Below are positions 30,208 through 38,575 of a stretch of 64,000 bases of DNA, piece after piece. The stretch lies in the NCBI GenBank assembly GCA_902591695.1, contig CACJBQ010000002.1, positions 1 through 64,000 of the forward strand. Direction: 5' to 3'. The stretch is from an uncultured Pelagibacteraceae bacterium (GTDB lineage Bacteria; Pseudomonadota; Alphaproteobacteria; Pelagibacterales; Pelagibacteraceae). Position 1 is the stretch's first letter. Every line of letters starts with the position of its first letter. The notes beneath the pieces are model-generated. The model ran no database searches and was not told where the DNA came from. It worked only from the letters and a program-made list of their open reading frames with translations. The translations under genes and the position numbers were made by a program.

Positions 30208-31071
30208 CTACCCTTCTAACATCTCTCTTGCATCAAAATTTAATTGTAATTCTTTCCATCTTTCATATCCGGTTGTTGGAACTCTTAATGGTTGGCATAA
30301 CTTGACAGCTCTCAAAGCACTTTCTGCTAAAACCTTGTAAAATCCTTGGCCTGGTTTATTCATCCTTGCATGGTCCAAAATTTCTGTTTTTGATACCGTT
30401 CCGTCAGGTTTTAATTTTAACTTTATTCTTACCAATAAATTTTCATTGTATGGTAATCCTAATGGAATACTCCAGCACCCAAATATTTGTGCCTTAAGAG
30501 CATCCTCTTCGCTTAGAGTAAGACCTGTGTTTTCTACATTTCTCTCTTGATCTTGAGTAATATCATCATTTGTTTTTAAAACTTCTGCACTCTCTTCTTT
30601 TGATTTATCAATTAAAGCAGCAATATTATTTGGATCAAACAAATCTTTTTTTTCAAATTCTGATACTTGTTTAACTTCCTCATCTACTTTTTCAGGATTT
30701 TGTTTTTTTTCCTCTTTTGTTTCTACCTTTTTTAAAGTTTTATCTGGAAGTGGAATTGCCTCAGGTGTTTCATTCTCTATTTTTTTATTATTTTGATCAG
30801 GAGCCAGAACGGTTTTTGTTTTCGTTTTTTCTACTTTTTTTGGTGGAGCTTGTTCTGAAACAAGTTTTTTTTCTTTCTCTTTTACTTTCTCAATTATTTT
30901 TTTAGCCTTAGGTGCAAATGGAATATTGGTTTTTTCTGCTATTTGAATTAACTCAACCGATACGATTGGCGGAATATCTAGTGGTTTCTTTGCCAAAAAA
31001 GGTAAACTCATAGCTGTAATGAAAATTAACATAGCATGTAAAACAGAAGAAATAATCAAACTTCTATTCAC
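30208..31071 (-). CDS. tolA: TolA-like energy-transducing protein
   Basis: 287 residues: one N-terminal membrane helix (about 5-27), a long charged middle rich in Lys, Glu and Pro (about 50-180) that should span the periplasm, and a C-terminal TonB/TolA-type domain. The latter has GCWSIPLGLPYNENLLVRIK, DGTVSKTEI and ALRAVKLCQPLRVP. TolA transmits TolQ/TolR motor force to TolB-Pal. Sequence of the middle is low-complexity and poorly conserved, so identity leans on the C-terminus and the neighbours. Confidence 0.9.
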   Translation of the reverse strand: MNRSLIISSVLHAMLIFITAMSLPFLAKKPLDIPPIVSVELIQIAEKTNIPFAPKAKKIIEKVKEKEKKLVSEQAPPKKVEKTKTKTVLAPDQNNKKIENETPEAIPLPDKTLKKVETKEEKKQNPEKVDEEVKQVSEFEKKDLFDPNNIAALIDKSKEESAEVLKTNDDITQDQERNVENTGLTLSEEDALKAQIFGCWSIPLGLPYNENLLVRIKLKLKPDGTVSKTEILDHARMNKPGQGFYKVLAESALRAVKLCQPLRVPTTGYERWKELQLNFDAREMLEG

Positions 31072-31076
31072 TTTAA

Positions 31077-31493
31077 TTACCTTTGTTTATACGGTTCTGA
31101 AATCAATGCTACTTTGGTAAAACCAGATCCTGATAGTAATCCCATTATTTCTAGAACTCTTCCGTAATTTATAGTTTTATCACCTCTTACATAAATTCTG
31201 GTATCAGTTCTATTTTTTGAAACAGCTAAAACCTTTGCAATAATATTATCATATTCAACTTTTGCTTCTTGAATAAAAATTTCACCTTTTGCATTGATTG
31301 AAAGTGTTAGAGGTTCTGTCTCTTCTGGCAAAGAGTCTGCTGAACTTTCTGGTAAATCAACTTGAACACCTACCGTTAACAATGGTGCTGTTACCATAAA
31401 TATAATTAATAACACCAACATAACATCAACGAATGGAGTAACATTTATTTCACTCATTGGTTCTTTAGAAGAACGATTTAATTTAAATGCCAT
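31077..31493 (-). CDS. tolR: Tol-Pal motor protein TolR (ExbD family)
   Basis: 138 residues with one membrane helix containing the proton-pathway Asp (INVTPFVDVMLVLLIIFMV), then a periplasmic domain (VDLPESSADSLPEETEPLTL, IYVRGDKTINYGRVLEIM). Forms the inner-membrane motor with TolQ. It directly abuts tolQ and is 5 bp from tolA. Confidence 0.95.
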   Translation of the reverse strand: MAFKLNRSSKEPMSEINVTPFVDVMLVLLIIFMVTAPLLTVGVQVDLPESSADSLPEETEPLTLSINAKGEIFIQEAKVEYDNIIAKVLAVSKNRTDTRIYVRGDKTINYGRVLEIMGLLSGSGFTKVALISEPYKQR

Positions 31494-32168
31494 TTAAATA
31501 ATTGTTAAAAATCTTTTCGAAAAATTTTCTAATTTTTCTGAGTATTTTTTGGCATCATTATTAAATTTATTGTATGCTACTACCGCTGGTATTGCGGCCA
31601 ATAAACCAAGTGCAGTTGCAAATAAAGCTTCTGCTATTCCTGGCGCAACTATCGCAAGACTTGTGTTTCTTGAAATAGCTATAGATTGAAAAGAATTCAT
31701 AATTCCCCAAACAGTTCCAAACAATCCAATAAATGGTGCGGTTGAGCCTACCGTTGCCAAAAAAGTAAAACCTTTCTCTATTTTTGTCATTTGTTTTTCA
31801 ATTCCAGCTTCTAAAGATGCACTCATTCTCTCACTAATATTGGTTCTTGATTTTTTTTTAAGTAATCCTTCCATTGCATCTTGAAACACAAGTGACATTG
31901 GATCCTCAAGTTTACTAGGTAAACTATTGTAAAAAGTTTCAGCGGATTTAGAATTCCAGAATTTTTCTTCAAATTCCTCTGAAGATTTAGTTATTTTTTT
32001 AAATAAACGAAACTTTTCAATAATTACAGCCCAAGAATATATTGAGCACAATATTAATATAATCATTACAGACTTAACAATTATGTCTGCTCTAAAAAAT
32101 AAACTGAATAATGAAAAATCAGTATTTGTTCCTAATTCAACTGCTTTTGCTGCGATATCTGCTTCCAT
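31494..32168 (-). CDS. tolQ: Tol-Pal motor protein TolQ (ExbB/MotA family)
   Basis: 224 residues with three membrane helices: one near 30-50 (VKSVMIILILCSIYSWAVII) and two late ones containing FLATVGSTAPFIGLFGTVWG and IAEALFATALGLLAAIPAVV, which are the conserved proton-channel helices of the family. It heads the tolQRAB-pal operon. In most proteobacteria ybgC precedes tolQ; here it does not. Confidence 0.96.
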   Translation of the reverse strand: MEADIAAKAVELGTNTDFSLFSLFFRADIIVKSVMIILILCSIYSWAVIIEKFRLFKKITKSSEEFEEKFWNSKSAETFYNSLPSKLEDPMSLVFQDAMEGLLKKKSRTNISERMSASLEAGIEKQMTKIEKGFTFLATVGSTAPFIGLFGTVWGIMNSFQSIAISRNTSLAIVAPGIAEALFATALGLLAAIPAVVAYNKFNNDAKKYSEKLENFSKRFLTII

Positions 32169-32175
32169 ACTTACT

Positions 32176-32197
32176 CATCACACGTAAATGTGTCATG
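32176..32197 (-). promoter_or_regulatory. Imperfect hairpin just before tolQ
   Basis: CATGACAC and GTGTGATG flank a 6-base loop (ATTTAC) on the minus strand, with one mismatch, ending 7 bp before the tolQ ATG. It could affect tolQ translation or be chance. No T-run follows, so it is not a classic terminator. Confidence 0.25.
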
Positions 32198-32221
32198 ATT
32201 TTGTCTTTTAATTTAAATTGA

Positions 32222-32716
32222 TTATTCTTCTTTTTGATATGTTTCGTAGAAAAAACTAGCTATTAGAATAGCATCTGCCTTGTTGTTATCTTTTTTTTTT
32301 GACAATTGTGATGAAAAATATGGAAAAATTTCAATAGCTCTTGTTCTACTCGCATCTTTTTCTGAATTAATAAGATTAAAATATTTTTTCCACTTAGCAG
32401 GCCTAACATAATAAACAGGTAAATGCATTGCGCTGCATATTCCTTTTAAAATACCAAAAGATTGGCCAAAATTAAACATACTGGTAACGCCTTGTCCAGG
32501 CATTGCGGAAACTTGTTCAATTACAACTTTTATGTTTTTTTTATCAAATTTGTTTATCCTTTCACTAATTTCATTAAATATTTGAGCACCATTTACTTGT
32601 CTTTTATTCTTCTTACCATCTGTCATGGTTGGCATTTCAATTACGTCTTTTATAATACCGTCTTGAAAAAAACAGATTGAACCTGAGATGCCTGGATCAA
32701 TTCCAATAATCATCAT
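32222..32716 (-). CDS. ruvC: RuvC-like Holliday junction resolvase, phage type
   Basis: 164 residues with the RuvC/RNase H fold acidic set: Asp7 in IGIDPGISG, Glu67 in VVIEQVSAMPGQG, and the C-terminal Asp143 and Asp148 in KKDNNKADAILIAS. The middle (MFNFGQSFGILKGI, VRPAKWKKYF, then KDASRTRAIEIFP) is more like RuvC-type resolvases of phages and plasmids than like cellular RuvC. It should cut four-way junctions. It lies where ruvC is expected, after yebC, but ruvA, ruvB and ybgC are absent from this place. Function by fold and position; orthology to cellular RuvC doubtful. Confidence 0.78.
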   Translation of the reverse strand: MMIIGIDPGISGSICFFQDGIIKDVIEMPTMTDGKKNKRQVNGAQIFNEISERINKFDKKNIKVVIEQVSAMPGQGVTSMFNFGQSFGILKGICSAMHLPVYYVRPAKWKKYFNLINSEKDASRTRAIEIFPYFSSQLSKKKDNNKADAILIASFFYETYQKEE

Positions 32717-33441
32717 TAAATACTACCTAAATTAACGTTTGAATAGACGTTCTGAACATCGTCATCTTCCTCGAGAGTTTCTAAAAAATCTACAACATTG
32801 TCTTTATTTTCATTATTTACCTCAACACTATTTAATGGGACCCATTCAATTTCTGTAGAAATAAAATTGACAATAATTTTCTCAAGATTTTTTTTTACAT
32901 TATATATTTCACTAATTTGACACTGGATTTCATGATGATCCTCATAAGAAAAACATTCATCAGCTCCTGACTCAATCGCTAAATCTAAAATTTTTTCGTC
33001 AGATATCTCTTTTTTATCAATTTTGATTATACCCAATTGTTGAAAATTGTGAGATGCTGAACCTTGGGTTCCTAAGCTCCCACCACTTTTTTGAAAAATA
33101 GTTCTTATATTTGATGCGGTCCTATTTTTGTTGTCTGTTAAAGTTTCAACTATAACAGCAATCTTTTCTGGTCCAAACCCCTCGTATCTTAAATTTTCAA
33201 AATTTGCTCCTGTAGCTGCAGAAGATTTATCTATTGCTCTTTCAATATTATCTTTGGGCATATTTGCAGATCTAGCAGCCTGTACTGCAGATCTTAGTCT
33301 AGGGTTCATTGCTGGATCTTTGTCACCAAGTTTTGCCGCAACAGTAATCTCTTTAGATAATTTTGAAAATATTTTTGATCTTTGCTTATCAGCCTTACCT
33401 TTTTTATGTTTTATTCCTGCCCAATGCGAATGTCCTGCCAT
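32716..33441 (-). CDS. yebC: YebC/PmpR-family protein
   Basis: 241 residues; starts MAGHSHWAGIKHKKGKADKQ, the YebC/TACO1 signature, followed by NPRLRSAVQAARSANMPKDN and EGFGPEKIAVIVETLTDN. Family members act as translation factors for polyproline stretches and/or transcription regulators. The one-base overlap with the ruvC-like gene keeps the usual yebC-ruvC linkage. Confidence 0.95.
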   Translation of the reverse strand: MAGHSHWAGIKHKKGKADKQRSKIFSKLSKEITVAAKLGDKDPAMNPRLRSAVQAARSANMPKDNIERAIDKSSAATGANFENLRYEGFGPEKIAVIVETLTDNKNRTASNIRTIFQKSGGSLGTQGSASHNFQQLGIIKIDKKEISDEKILDLAIESGADECFSYEDHHEIQCQISEIYNVKKNLEKIIVNFISTEIEWVPLNSVEVNNENKDNVVDFLETLEEDDDVQNVYSNVNLGSI

Positions 33442-33446
33442 GATTT

Positions 33447-34250
33447 TTAAATATTTTTTAGTTGATCTCCGTATACATAGCTTTTGATGTCTATTGCTAA
33501 ACCTGTTTTTATATCACAATCTACTATAACACCACACAAAGTAGCATCTCCATTAGCGGGAAAGTGTTTCACTGAATTCTTTTTTAAAAATCTATTCAAG
33601 GAATTTTCTTTATTCATTCCAATCACTGAATCATAATCCCCACACATACCTGCATCGGTTTGATATCCAGTGCCATTATTAAGTATTCTGGCATCATTTG
33701 TTGGGATATGAGTATGTGTTCCAACCACGAGAGTTGCCTTTCCATCAAATAGATGTCCTATAGCATTTTTTTCGCTAGTAATTTCACCATGGAAATCAAC
33801 TACAAGTAAATCAAAATCCTTTTTCATTTCATTTTCTTTTAAAAATTTTTGAGAAGCTTCAAAAACATCTTCACACTTTTTCATAAAAACATTGCCCATC
33901 AAATTAAGAACTCCAATTTTTATATCATTCTTTGTTTTGTAAATTTGAAATCCTTTTCCTGGTGCAGGTTCAAATAAATTTTTAGGTCTTAATAATCTTT
34001 CCTCTTTATCAATAAATTCCATAATTTCTTTTTGATCCCAAACATGATTGCCAGTTGTGATAACATCAACTCCACAATTAAAAAAATCCTTACATATTTC
34101 TTTAGTTAGCCCCACACCTTGAACTGCTGCATTTTCACCATTTACTATTACAAAATCGATTTTGTTTTTATCAATTTCATTTAATAAATTACTTGTTAAT
34201 TTAGAACATCCTGAAATTCCAACAACATCTCCTAAAAATAAAATTCTCAT
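33447..34250 (-). CDS. Metallophosphoesterase of the YmdB family
   Basis: 267 residues with the family pattern: MRILFLGDVVGISG (first metal ligand Asp), VIVNGENAAVQGVGLT (Glu/Asn), TTGNHVWDQKEI (Asn-His), DFHGEITSEKNAIGH and VGTHTHIPTNDARIL. B. subtilis YmdB is a 2',3'-cyclic nucleotide phosphodiesterase involved in RNA control; the role in alphaproteobacteria is not settled. It overlaps the fthC stop by 4 bp and lies 5 bp before yebC. Confidence 0.9.
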   Translation of the reverse strand: MRILFLGDVVGISGCSKLTSNLLNEIDKNKIDFVIVNGENAAVQGVGLTKEICKDFFNCGVDVITTGNHVWDQKEIMEFIDKEERLLRPKNLFEPAPGKGFQIYKTKNDIKIGVLNLMGNVFMKKCEDVFEASQKFLKENEMKKDFDLLVVDFHGEITSEKNAIGHLFDGKATLVVGTHTHIPTNDARILNNGTGYQTDAGMCGDYDSVIGMNKENSLNRFLKKNSVKHFPANGDATLCGVIVDCDIKTGLAIDIKSYVYGDQLKNI

Positions 34251-34792
34251 TGTATAATTTTTTTCTCGGTTATTATTAAATCAAGTTTCTTATCATGCTT
34301 GTTGATAGGTATTTTTTTTATCTCCTGGTATGTAAATCCTAATCCAATTTTAAATATTTTTTTAATTTTAGATACTTTTTCTAAATAACGATCATAAAAT
34401 CCTCCACCATACCCTAATCTATTTAAATCATCATCATAAGCTACTAAAGGAACAAATATTATATCTGGGTAAATTTTCTTTCCTAAAGTTGGCTCAGCAA
34501 TTCCATACTTATTAATTCTTAAAGGATCTTTATTTGTCCATTCAAAAAAATCCATTTGGTTATTTTCTCTAATTATTGGTAGGGAAATATTTGCCTTTTT
34601 GTTTCTTAAAAAATAAAGCATATCCAAATCATCAATCTCATGATTACAAGGGTAATACCCTCCTACATTTTTGAAATTAATTTTATTTTTTTTTAAAAAT
34701 CGATAAATTCTATCAGGATTGAGGCTAAGTTTTTTATTCGAATTTTTTTTTCTAAGATTTAAAATTTTACTTCTTAGCTTAGATTTACTCAC
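34247..34792 (-). CDS. fthC: 5-formyltetrahydrofolate cyclo-ligase
   Basis: Returns 5-formyl-THF to the folate pool as 5,10-methenyl-THF using ATP. 181 residues with the C-terminal ATP/Mg site LGYGGGFYDRYLEK and the earlier PDIIFVPLVAYDDDLNRLGYG; N-terminal KSKLRSKILNLRKK is typical. Downstream of zapA as in many proteobacteria, but the 4-bp gap leaves no room for a 6S RNA gene, which often lies between them. Confidence 0.92.
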   Translation of the reverse strand: MSKSKLRSKILNLRKKNSNKKLSLNPDRIYRFLKKNKINFKNVGGYYPCNHEIDDLDMLYFLRNKKANISLPIIRENNQMDFFEWTNKDPLRINKYGIAEPTLGKKIYPDIIFVPLVAYDDDLNRLGYGGGFYDRYLEKVSKIKKIFKIGLGFTYQEIKKIPINKHDKKLDLIITEKKIIQ

Positions 34793-34796
34793 AGAC

Positions 34797-35243
34797 CTAC
34801 TTTGAAATGTTTTCTAATTTTGCTTTTTTTACAAAATTTGATATTTGATCAGCAGCTTCATCAATTAAATTTTCGTATTTTTTTTGATTATCGTCAATTT
34901 CTTGTTTTAAATTTTCATGATCAAGATTTAGTTTTTCAATTTCAGATTCTTTTGTGTCCCTATAATCGTAAATTAGAGATTTTAGTTCTTTAAATTTTTT
35001 TGATAGATCATTTAATTCTTCTTTTTTTTGATCTACTTTTTTCTTGGTTTCGTAATATTCATCCATTATTTTTACAGCTGTAATTAATAATAATTTATTT
35101 TCACCTAGATTTCCCAAATCATTTTTTAAATTATTAAACTTTTTGTTAATCTGAATTAACAATTCTTCTAAGTGCTCCTCTTGTCCATCTTCGCAAGCAA
35201 GCAAAAACTCTTTATTGTTAAATTTTATACTTACATTTGCCAT
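34797..35243 (-). CDS. zapA: Cell division protein ZapA
   Basis: 148 residues. The N-terminal half has the ZapA domain (MANVSIKFNNKEFLLACEDG, then the helix EEHLEELLIQINKKFNNLK and LLLITAVKIMDEYYE). The C-terminal half is a long coiled coil (about 60-140), longer than in E. coli ZapA (109 residues). ZapA cross-links FtsZ filaments. Context with DUF4164 upstream and fthC downstream is typical of alphaproteobacteria. Confidence 0.85.
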   Translation of the reverse strand: MANVSIKFNNKEFLLACEDGQEEHLEELLIQINKKFNNLKNDLGNLGENKLLLITAVKIMDEYYETKKKVDQKKEELNDLSKKFKELKSLIYDYRDTKESEIEKLNLDHENLKQEIDDNQKKYENLIDEAADQISNFVKKAKLENISK

Positions 35244-35554
35244 TTATCTATTTCATCCAATAGTGTGTCAGTTTCTTGATTGAGTTCGTCAATTTTTTCA
35301 GAAAATTCAATTTGTTTTCTTTCTTCCAACTTTTCTTTATTTTTTAAATCCTCAAGTTTTTTTGATAAATTTTCATGTTCCTCGAGTAACGTTTTATATT
35401 TTTCCTCAATCTGTGTTTTTTCAATTTCTAATTGATTTTGTTTTGTGCTTAAATTTTCGATATTTTTTTGTAATTCAGGATTTGTTAGATCTAATTTTTT
35501 TAATTCCTCTAATGCAATATTTAATTTTTTTTCTTTTTCGTTTATAGAATTCAT
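35231..35554 (-). CDS. Small coiled-coil protein, DUF4164-like
   Basis: 107 residues, almost entirely predicted coiled coil (heptads rich in Leu, Glu and Lys from residue 5 to 105) and no other recognisable domain. Its place directly upstream of zapA (overlap 13 bp) and divergent from tkt matches the DUF4164 gene of other alphaproteobacteria, which has been regarded as a possible ZapB-like division factor. The family call rests mainly on position and coiled-coil character. Confidence 0.6.
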   Translation of the reverse strand: MNSINEKEKKLNIALEELKKLDLTNPELQKNIENLSTKQNQLEIEKTQIEEKYKTLLEEHENLSKKLEDLKNKEKLEERKQIEFSEKIDELNQETDTLLDEIDKWQM

Positions 35555-35607
35555 ATATATATGTTTATATTATTAAATAGATTCTTCTTAGTCTAGTCAG
35601 GATAATT

Positions 35608-37578
35608 TTGAGCAAACTACACAATGATTTAGCTAATTGCATCAGATTTTTATCAATTGATGCCGTTCAAAAAGCAAATTCAGGTCACCCAGGAATGCCA
35701 ATGGGTATGGCAGATGTTGCAACAGTGTTGTTCAAAAATTTTTTAAGATTTAATCCAAAGAATCCAGATTGGTTAAATAGAGATAGATTTGTTTTGTCTG
35801 CTGGTCATGGTTCTATGCTTTTATATTCTTTGCTTTATCTAACGGGATATAAGAGTATATCAATAAATAAAATCAAAAAATTTAGGCAGCTTAATTCTAT
35901 TTGTGCTGGACATCCTGAGTATCATCCAAAAACAGGCATTGAAACTACAACGGGTCCTCTTGGACAAGGTATATCTAATGCAGTTGGTTTTGCAATAGCT
36001 GAAGAAATTTTAAAAAATAAATTAGGTAAAGATTTAATTAATCACAAAACTTATGTTTTAGCAGGAGATGGATGCTTAATGGAAGGAATAAGTCATGAAG
36101 CGATGAGTTTAGCGGGACATTTAAAACTTAAAAATTTAGTTATGCTATTTGATAACAATTCAATTTCAATTGATGGTCCAACAAATCTCGCGGTTTCTGA
36201 TAATTTTAAAAAAAGATTTGAAGGATATGGTTGGGATTATATTTCTATCAACGGTCATAATGAAAAAGAAATTTTTAAAGCACTAAAAAAAGTTCAAAAA
36301 GCTAAAAAACCTACTGTGATTTCCTGTAAAACTAAGATTGGATATGGTTCACCGAATAAATCAGGAAAAGCATCGTCCCATGGAAGTCCATTGGGAATAG
36401 ATGAAATCAAGCTTGTAAGAAAAGCCTTAAATTGGAAAACCAAACCTTTTGATATCCCAAATAAAATTTTAAATGAATGGAGAAAAATTGGCCAAAGAGG
36501 TGAAATTTTAGAAAAAAAATGGAACAAAGTATTAAAAAGAAAAAAAATAAAATTTAATCAAACTTTAAAAAATAACTTTACTACAGTGCTTAAGAAAGAA
36601 AAAGAGAATGCAATAAAGGAGCCAAAAAGTTTAGCTACTAGAAAATGTTCAGAAATGACATTGAACGCACTAACAAAACAAAAAAATAATTTGATTGGTG
36701 GCTCTGCAGATTTAGCAGGATCAAATAATACAAAAACTAAAAACCATAAAATAATAAAACCTGGAGATTATGCTGGTGACTACATTCACTACGGAGTGAG
36801 AGAACACGCAATGAGTGGGGTTATGAATGGTATCGCACTTCACAGTAATCTAATTCCCTATGGAGGTACTTTTTTAATATTTTCTGATTATTGCAAACCT
36901 TCGATCAGATTGTCTGCTTTAATGAAAATAAGAGTCATTTATGTAATGACTCATGACTCTATTGGGCTTGGAGAAGATGGCCCTACCCATCAACCTATAG
37001 AACAGCTTTCGGGATTACGTGCTATACCTAACCTAAATGTATTCAGACCTGCAGACAGAATTGAAACTATCGAGTGTTGGGAACATGCATTAAAAAGCTC
37101 AAAAACACCCAGCGTGCTATCTTTAACAAGACAAAACTTAAATCCAGTAAGAAAAACATACCCAAATAAAAACTTATGCTCATTAGGTGCTTATGAAGTA
37201 TTAAGAACAAATAAAAAAATTAATCTAACAATATTAGCTAGTGGATCTGAAGTTAATCTAGCGTTGGAGGTTAGCCATAAATTAGCCAAAGATAAAATAT
37301 ATTCCAAAGTGATATCAATGCCTTGCATGGAACTTTTTGAATTACAATCAAAATCTTATAAAAATAAAATTTTAGAGGAAACAAAATTTAAAATATCCAT
37401 TGAAGCTGGATCAAGCGATTGTTGGAAAAAATATGTAGGTGATAACGGTATTGCTTTTGGAATTGATGAATTTGGAAAAAGTGCACCCTATAAAGATATT
37501 TATAAATATTTTGGACTAGAGAGTACAAACGTTAAAAGTATCACTAAAAAATTATTAAATAAACAAAATGACAATTAA
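35608..37578 (+). CDS. tkt: Transketolase
   Basis: 656 residues. ThDP enzyme moving two-carbon units in the pentose-phosphate pathway. The start codon is TTG (35608-35610): SKLHNDLANCIRFLSIDAVQ directly after it matches the normal transketolase N-terminus, and there is no in-frame ATG before GHPGMPMGMADV. Other motifs: GHGSMLLYSLLYLTGY, ETTTGPLGQGISNAVG, LAGDGCLMEGISHEAM (ThDP motif) and HDSIGLGEDGPTHQPIEQL. First gene of a plus-strand carbon-metabolism operon; overlaps gap by 11 bp. Confidence 0.97.
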   Translation: MSKLHNDLANCIRFLSIDAVQKANSGHPGMPMGMADVATVLFKNFLRFNPKNPDWLNRDRFVLSAGHGSMLLYSLLYLTGYKSISINKIKKFRQLNSICAGHPEYHPKTGIETTTGPLGQGISNAVGFAIAEEILKNKLGKDLINHKTYVLAGDGCLMEGISHEAMSLAGHLKLKNLVMLFDNNSISIDGPTNLAVSDNFKKRFEGYGWDYISINGHNEKEIFKALKKVQKAKKPTVISCKTKIGYGSPNKSGKASSHGSPLGIDEIKLVRKALNWKTKPFDIPNKILNEWRKIGQRGEILEKKWNKVLKRKKIKFNQTLKNNFTTVLKKEKENAIKEPKSLATRKCSEMTLNALTKQKNNLIGGSADLAGSNNTKTKNHKIIKPGDYAGDYIHYGVREHAMSGVMNGIALHSNLIPYGGTFLIFSDYCKPSIRLSALMKIRVIYVMTHDSIGLGEDGPTHQPIEQLSGLRAIPNLNVFRPADRIETIECWEHALKSSKTPSVLSLTRQNLNPVRKTYPNKNLCSLGAYEVLRTNKKINLTILASGSEVNLALEVSHKLAKDKIYSKVISMPCMELFELQSKSYKNKILEETKFKISIEAGSSDCWKKYVGDNGIAFGIDEFGKSAPYKDIYKYFGLESTNVKSITKKLLNKQNDN

Positions 37579-38575
37579 AATTGGAATTAATGGAATGGGA
37601 CGGATTGGTCGTATGGTTGTTAGATCGATTGTCGAAAGTAAAAATAAAAATTTAAAAATTAATCATATAAACAACAGGTCAAATTCAGAAACTACATCTA
37701 AATTAATCAAATATGATTCTATACATGGAAAATTAAATGCTGATTTAGAATATGATCCAAATCATTTAATAATTAATAAAAATAAAATTACATTTTCTCA
37801 AGAAACAAAAATTGAAGACATAAATTGGAAAAAACATGATGTTGATTATGTTTTCGAATGCACTGGAAAATTTAATTCGAAAGAAAAACTTCTTGCTCAT
37901 ATAAAAAATGGTGCAAAAAAGGTGATCGTTTCTGCTCCATGTAAAAATGCTGATAAAACAATAGTGTTTGGTGTTAATGAAAATATAATTACTAAACATG
38001 ATAAAATAATATCTGCAGCTTCATGCACAACCAATTGTCTAGCACCAGTAATCGGTGTTCTTGATCAAAATTTTGAAATTGAAAAAGGTTTTATGACTAC
38101 AATTCATGCATTTACTAGCGATCAGAGAATTTTAGATAACTCTCACAAAGATCCAAGAAGAGCGAGATCTGCAAGTCAATCAATCGTTCCTACCTCAACA
38201 GGAGCTTCGAAAGCAATAGGAGAAATAATACCAAACCTAAAAGGGAAACTAGAAGGTGTTGCGATGAGGGTGCCCACTCCTAATGTTTCTCTTGTTGAAT
38301 TAGTTTTTTGTACAAAAAAAGATATTAACATAAAAAAAATTAATGATGCCTTTGAACAATCATCAAAAAATAAATTAAAAAACATCTTAGAAGTTACTCA
38401 TGAAAAATTAGTATCTATAGATTTTAATCATCATCCTGCTTCTGCAATAGTAGATGCTTCTTTAACAAATGTAGTTGGAAGTAATATGGGTAAAATATCA
38501 GCCTGGTATGATAATGAGTGGGGCTTTTCTAATAGAATGTGTGATATCGCTAAAACTTTGCATAAAATCTCTTAA
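37568..38575 (+). CDS. gap: Glyceraldehyde-3-phosphate dehydrogenase, probably NADP-using
   Basis: 335 residues with GINGMGRIGRMVVR (Rossmann motif), catalytic SAASCTTNCLAPV and HAFTSDQRILDNSHKDPRRA, and the C-terminal WYDNEWGFSNRM. At the end of the second beta strand, where NAD-specific enzymes have Asn-Asp-Leu, this protein reads HINNRSN: Asn36-Arg37 instead of Asp-Leu. Loss of that Asp and gain of Arg is the kind of change seen in enzymes accepting NADP, as in gluconeogenic GapB types. Cofactor use is inferred, not shown. Shares its last base with the first of pgk. Confidence 0.94.
   Translation: MTIKIGINGMGRIGRMVVRSIVESKNKNLKINHINNRSNSETTSKLIKYDSIHGKLNADLEYDPNHLIINKNKITFSQETKIEDINWKKHDVDYVFECTGKFNSKEKLLAHIKNGAKKVIVSAPCKNADKTIVFGVNENIITKHDKIISAASCTTNCLAPVIGVLDQNFEIEKGFMTTIHAFTSDQRILDNSHKDPRRARSASQSIVPTSTGASKAIGEIIPNLKGKLEGVAMRVPTPNVSLVELVFCTKKDINIKKINDAFEQSSKNKLKNILEVTHEKLVSIDFNHHPASAIVDASLTNVVGSNMGKISAWYDNEWGFSNRMCDIAKTLHKIS

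Noticed and set aside
34793-34796. 6S RNA gene between zapA and fthC
   Set aside because: Only four bases separate the two genes here; no space for the RNA.
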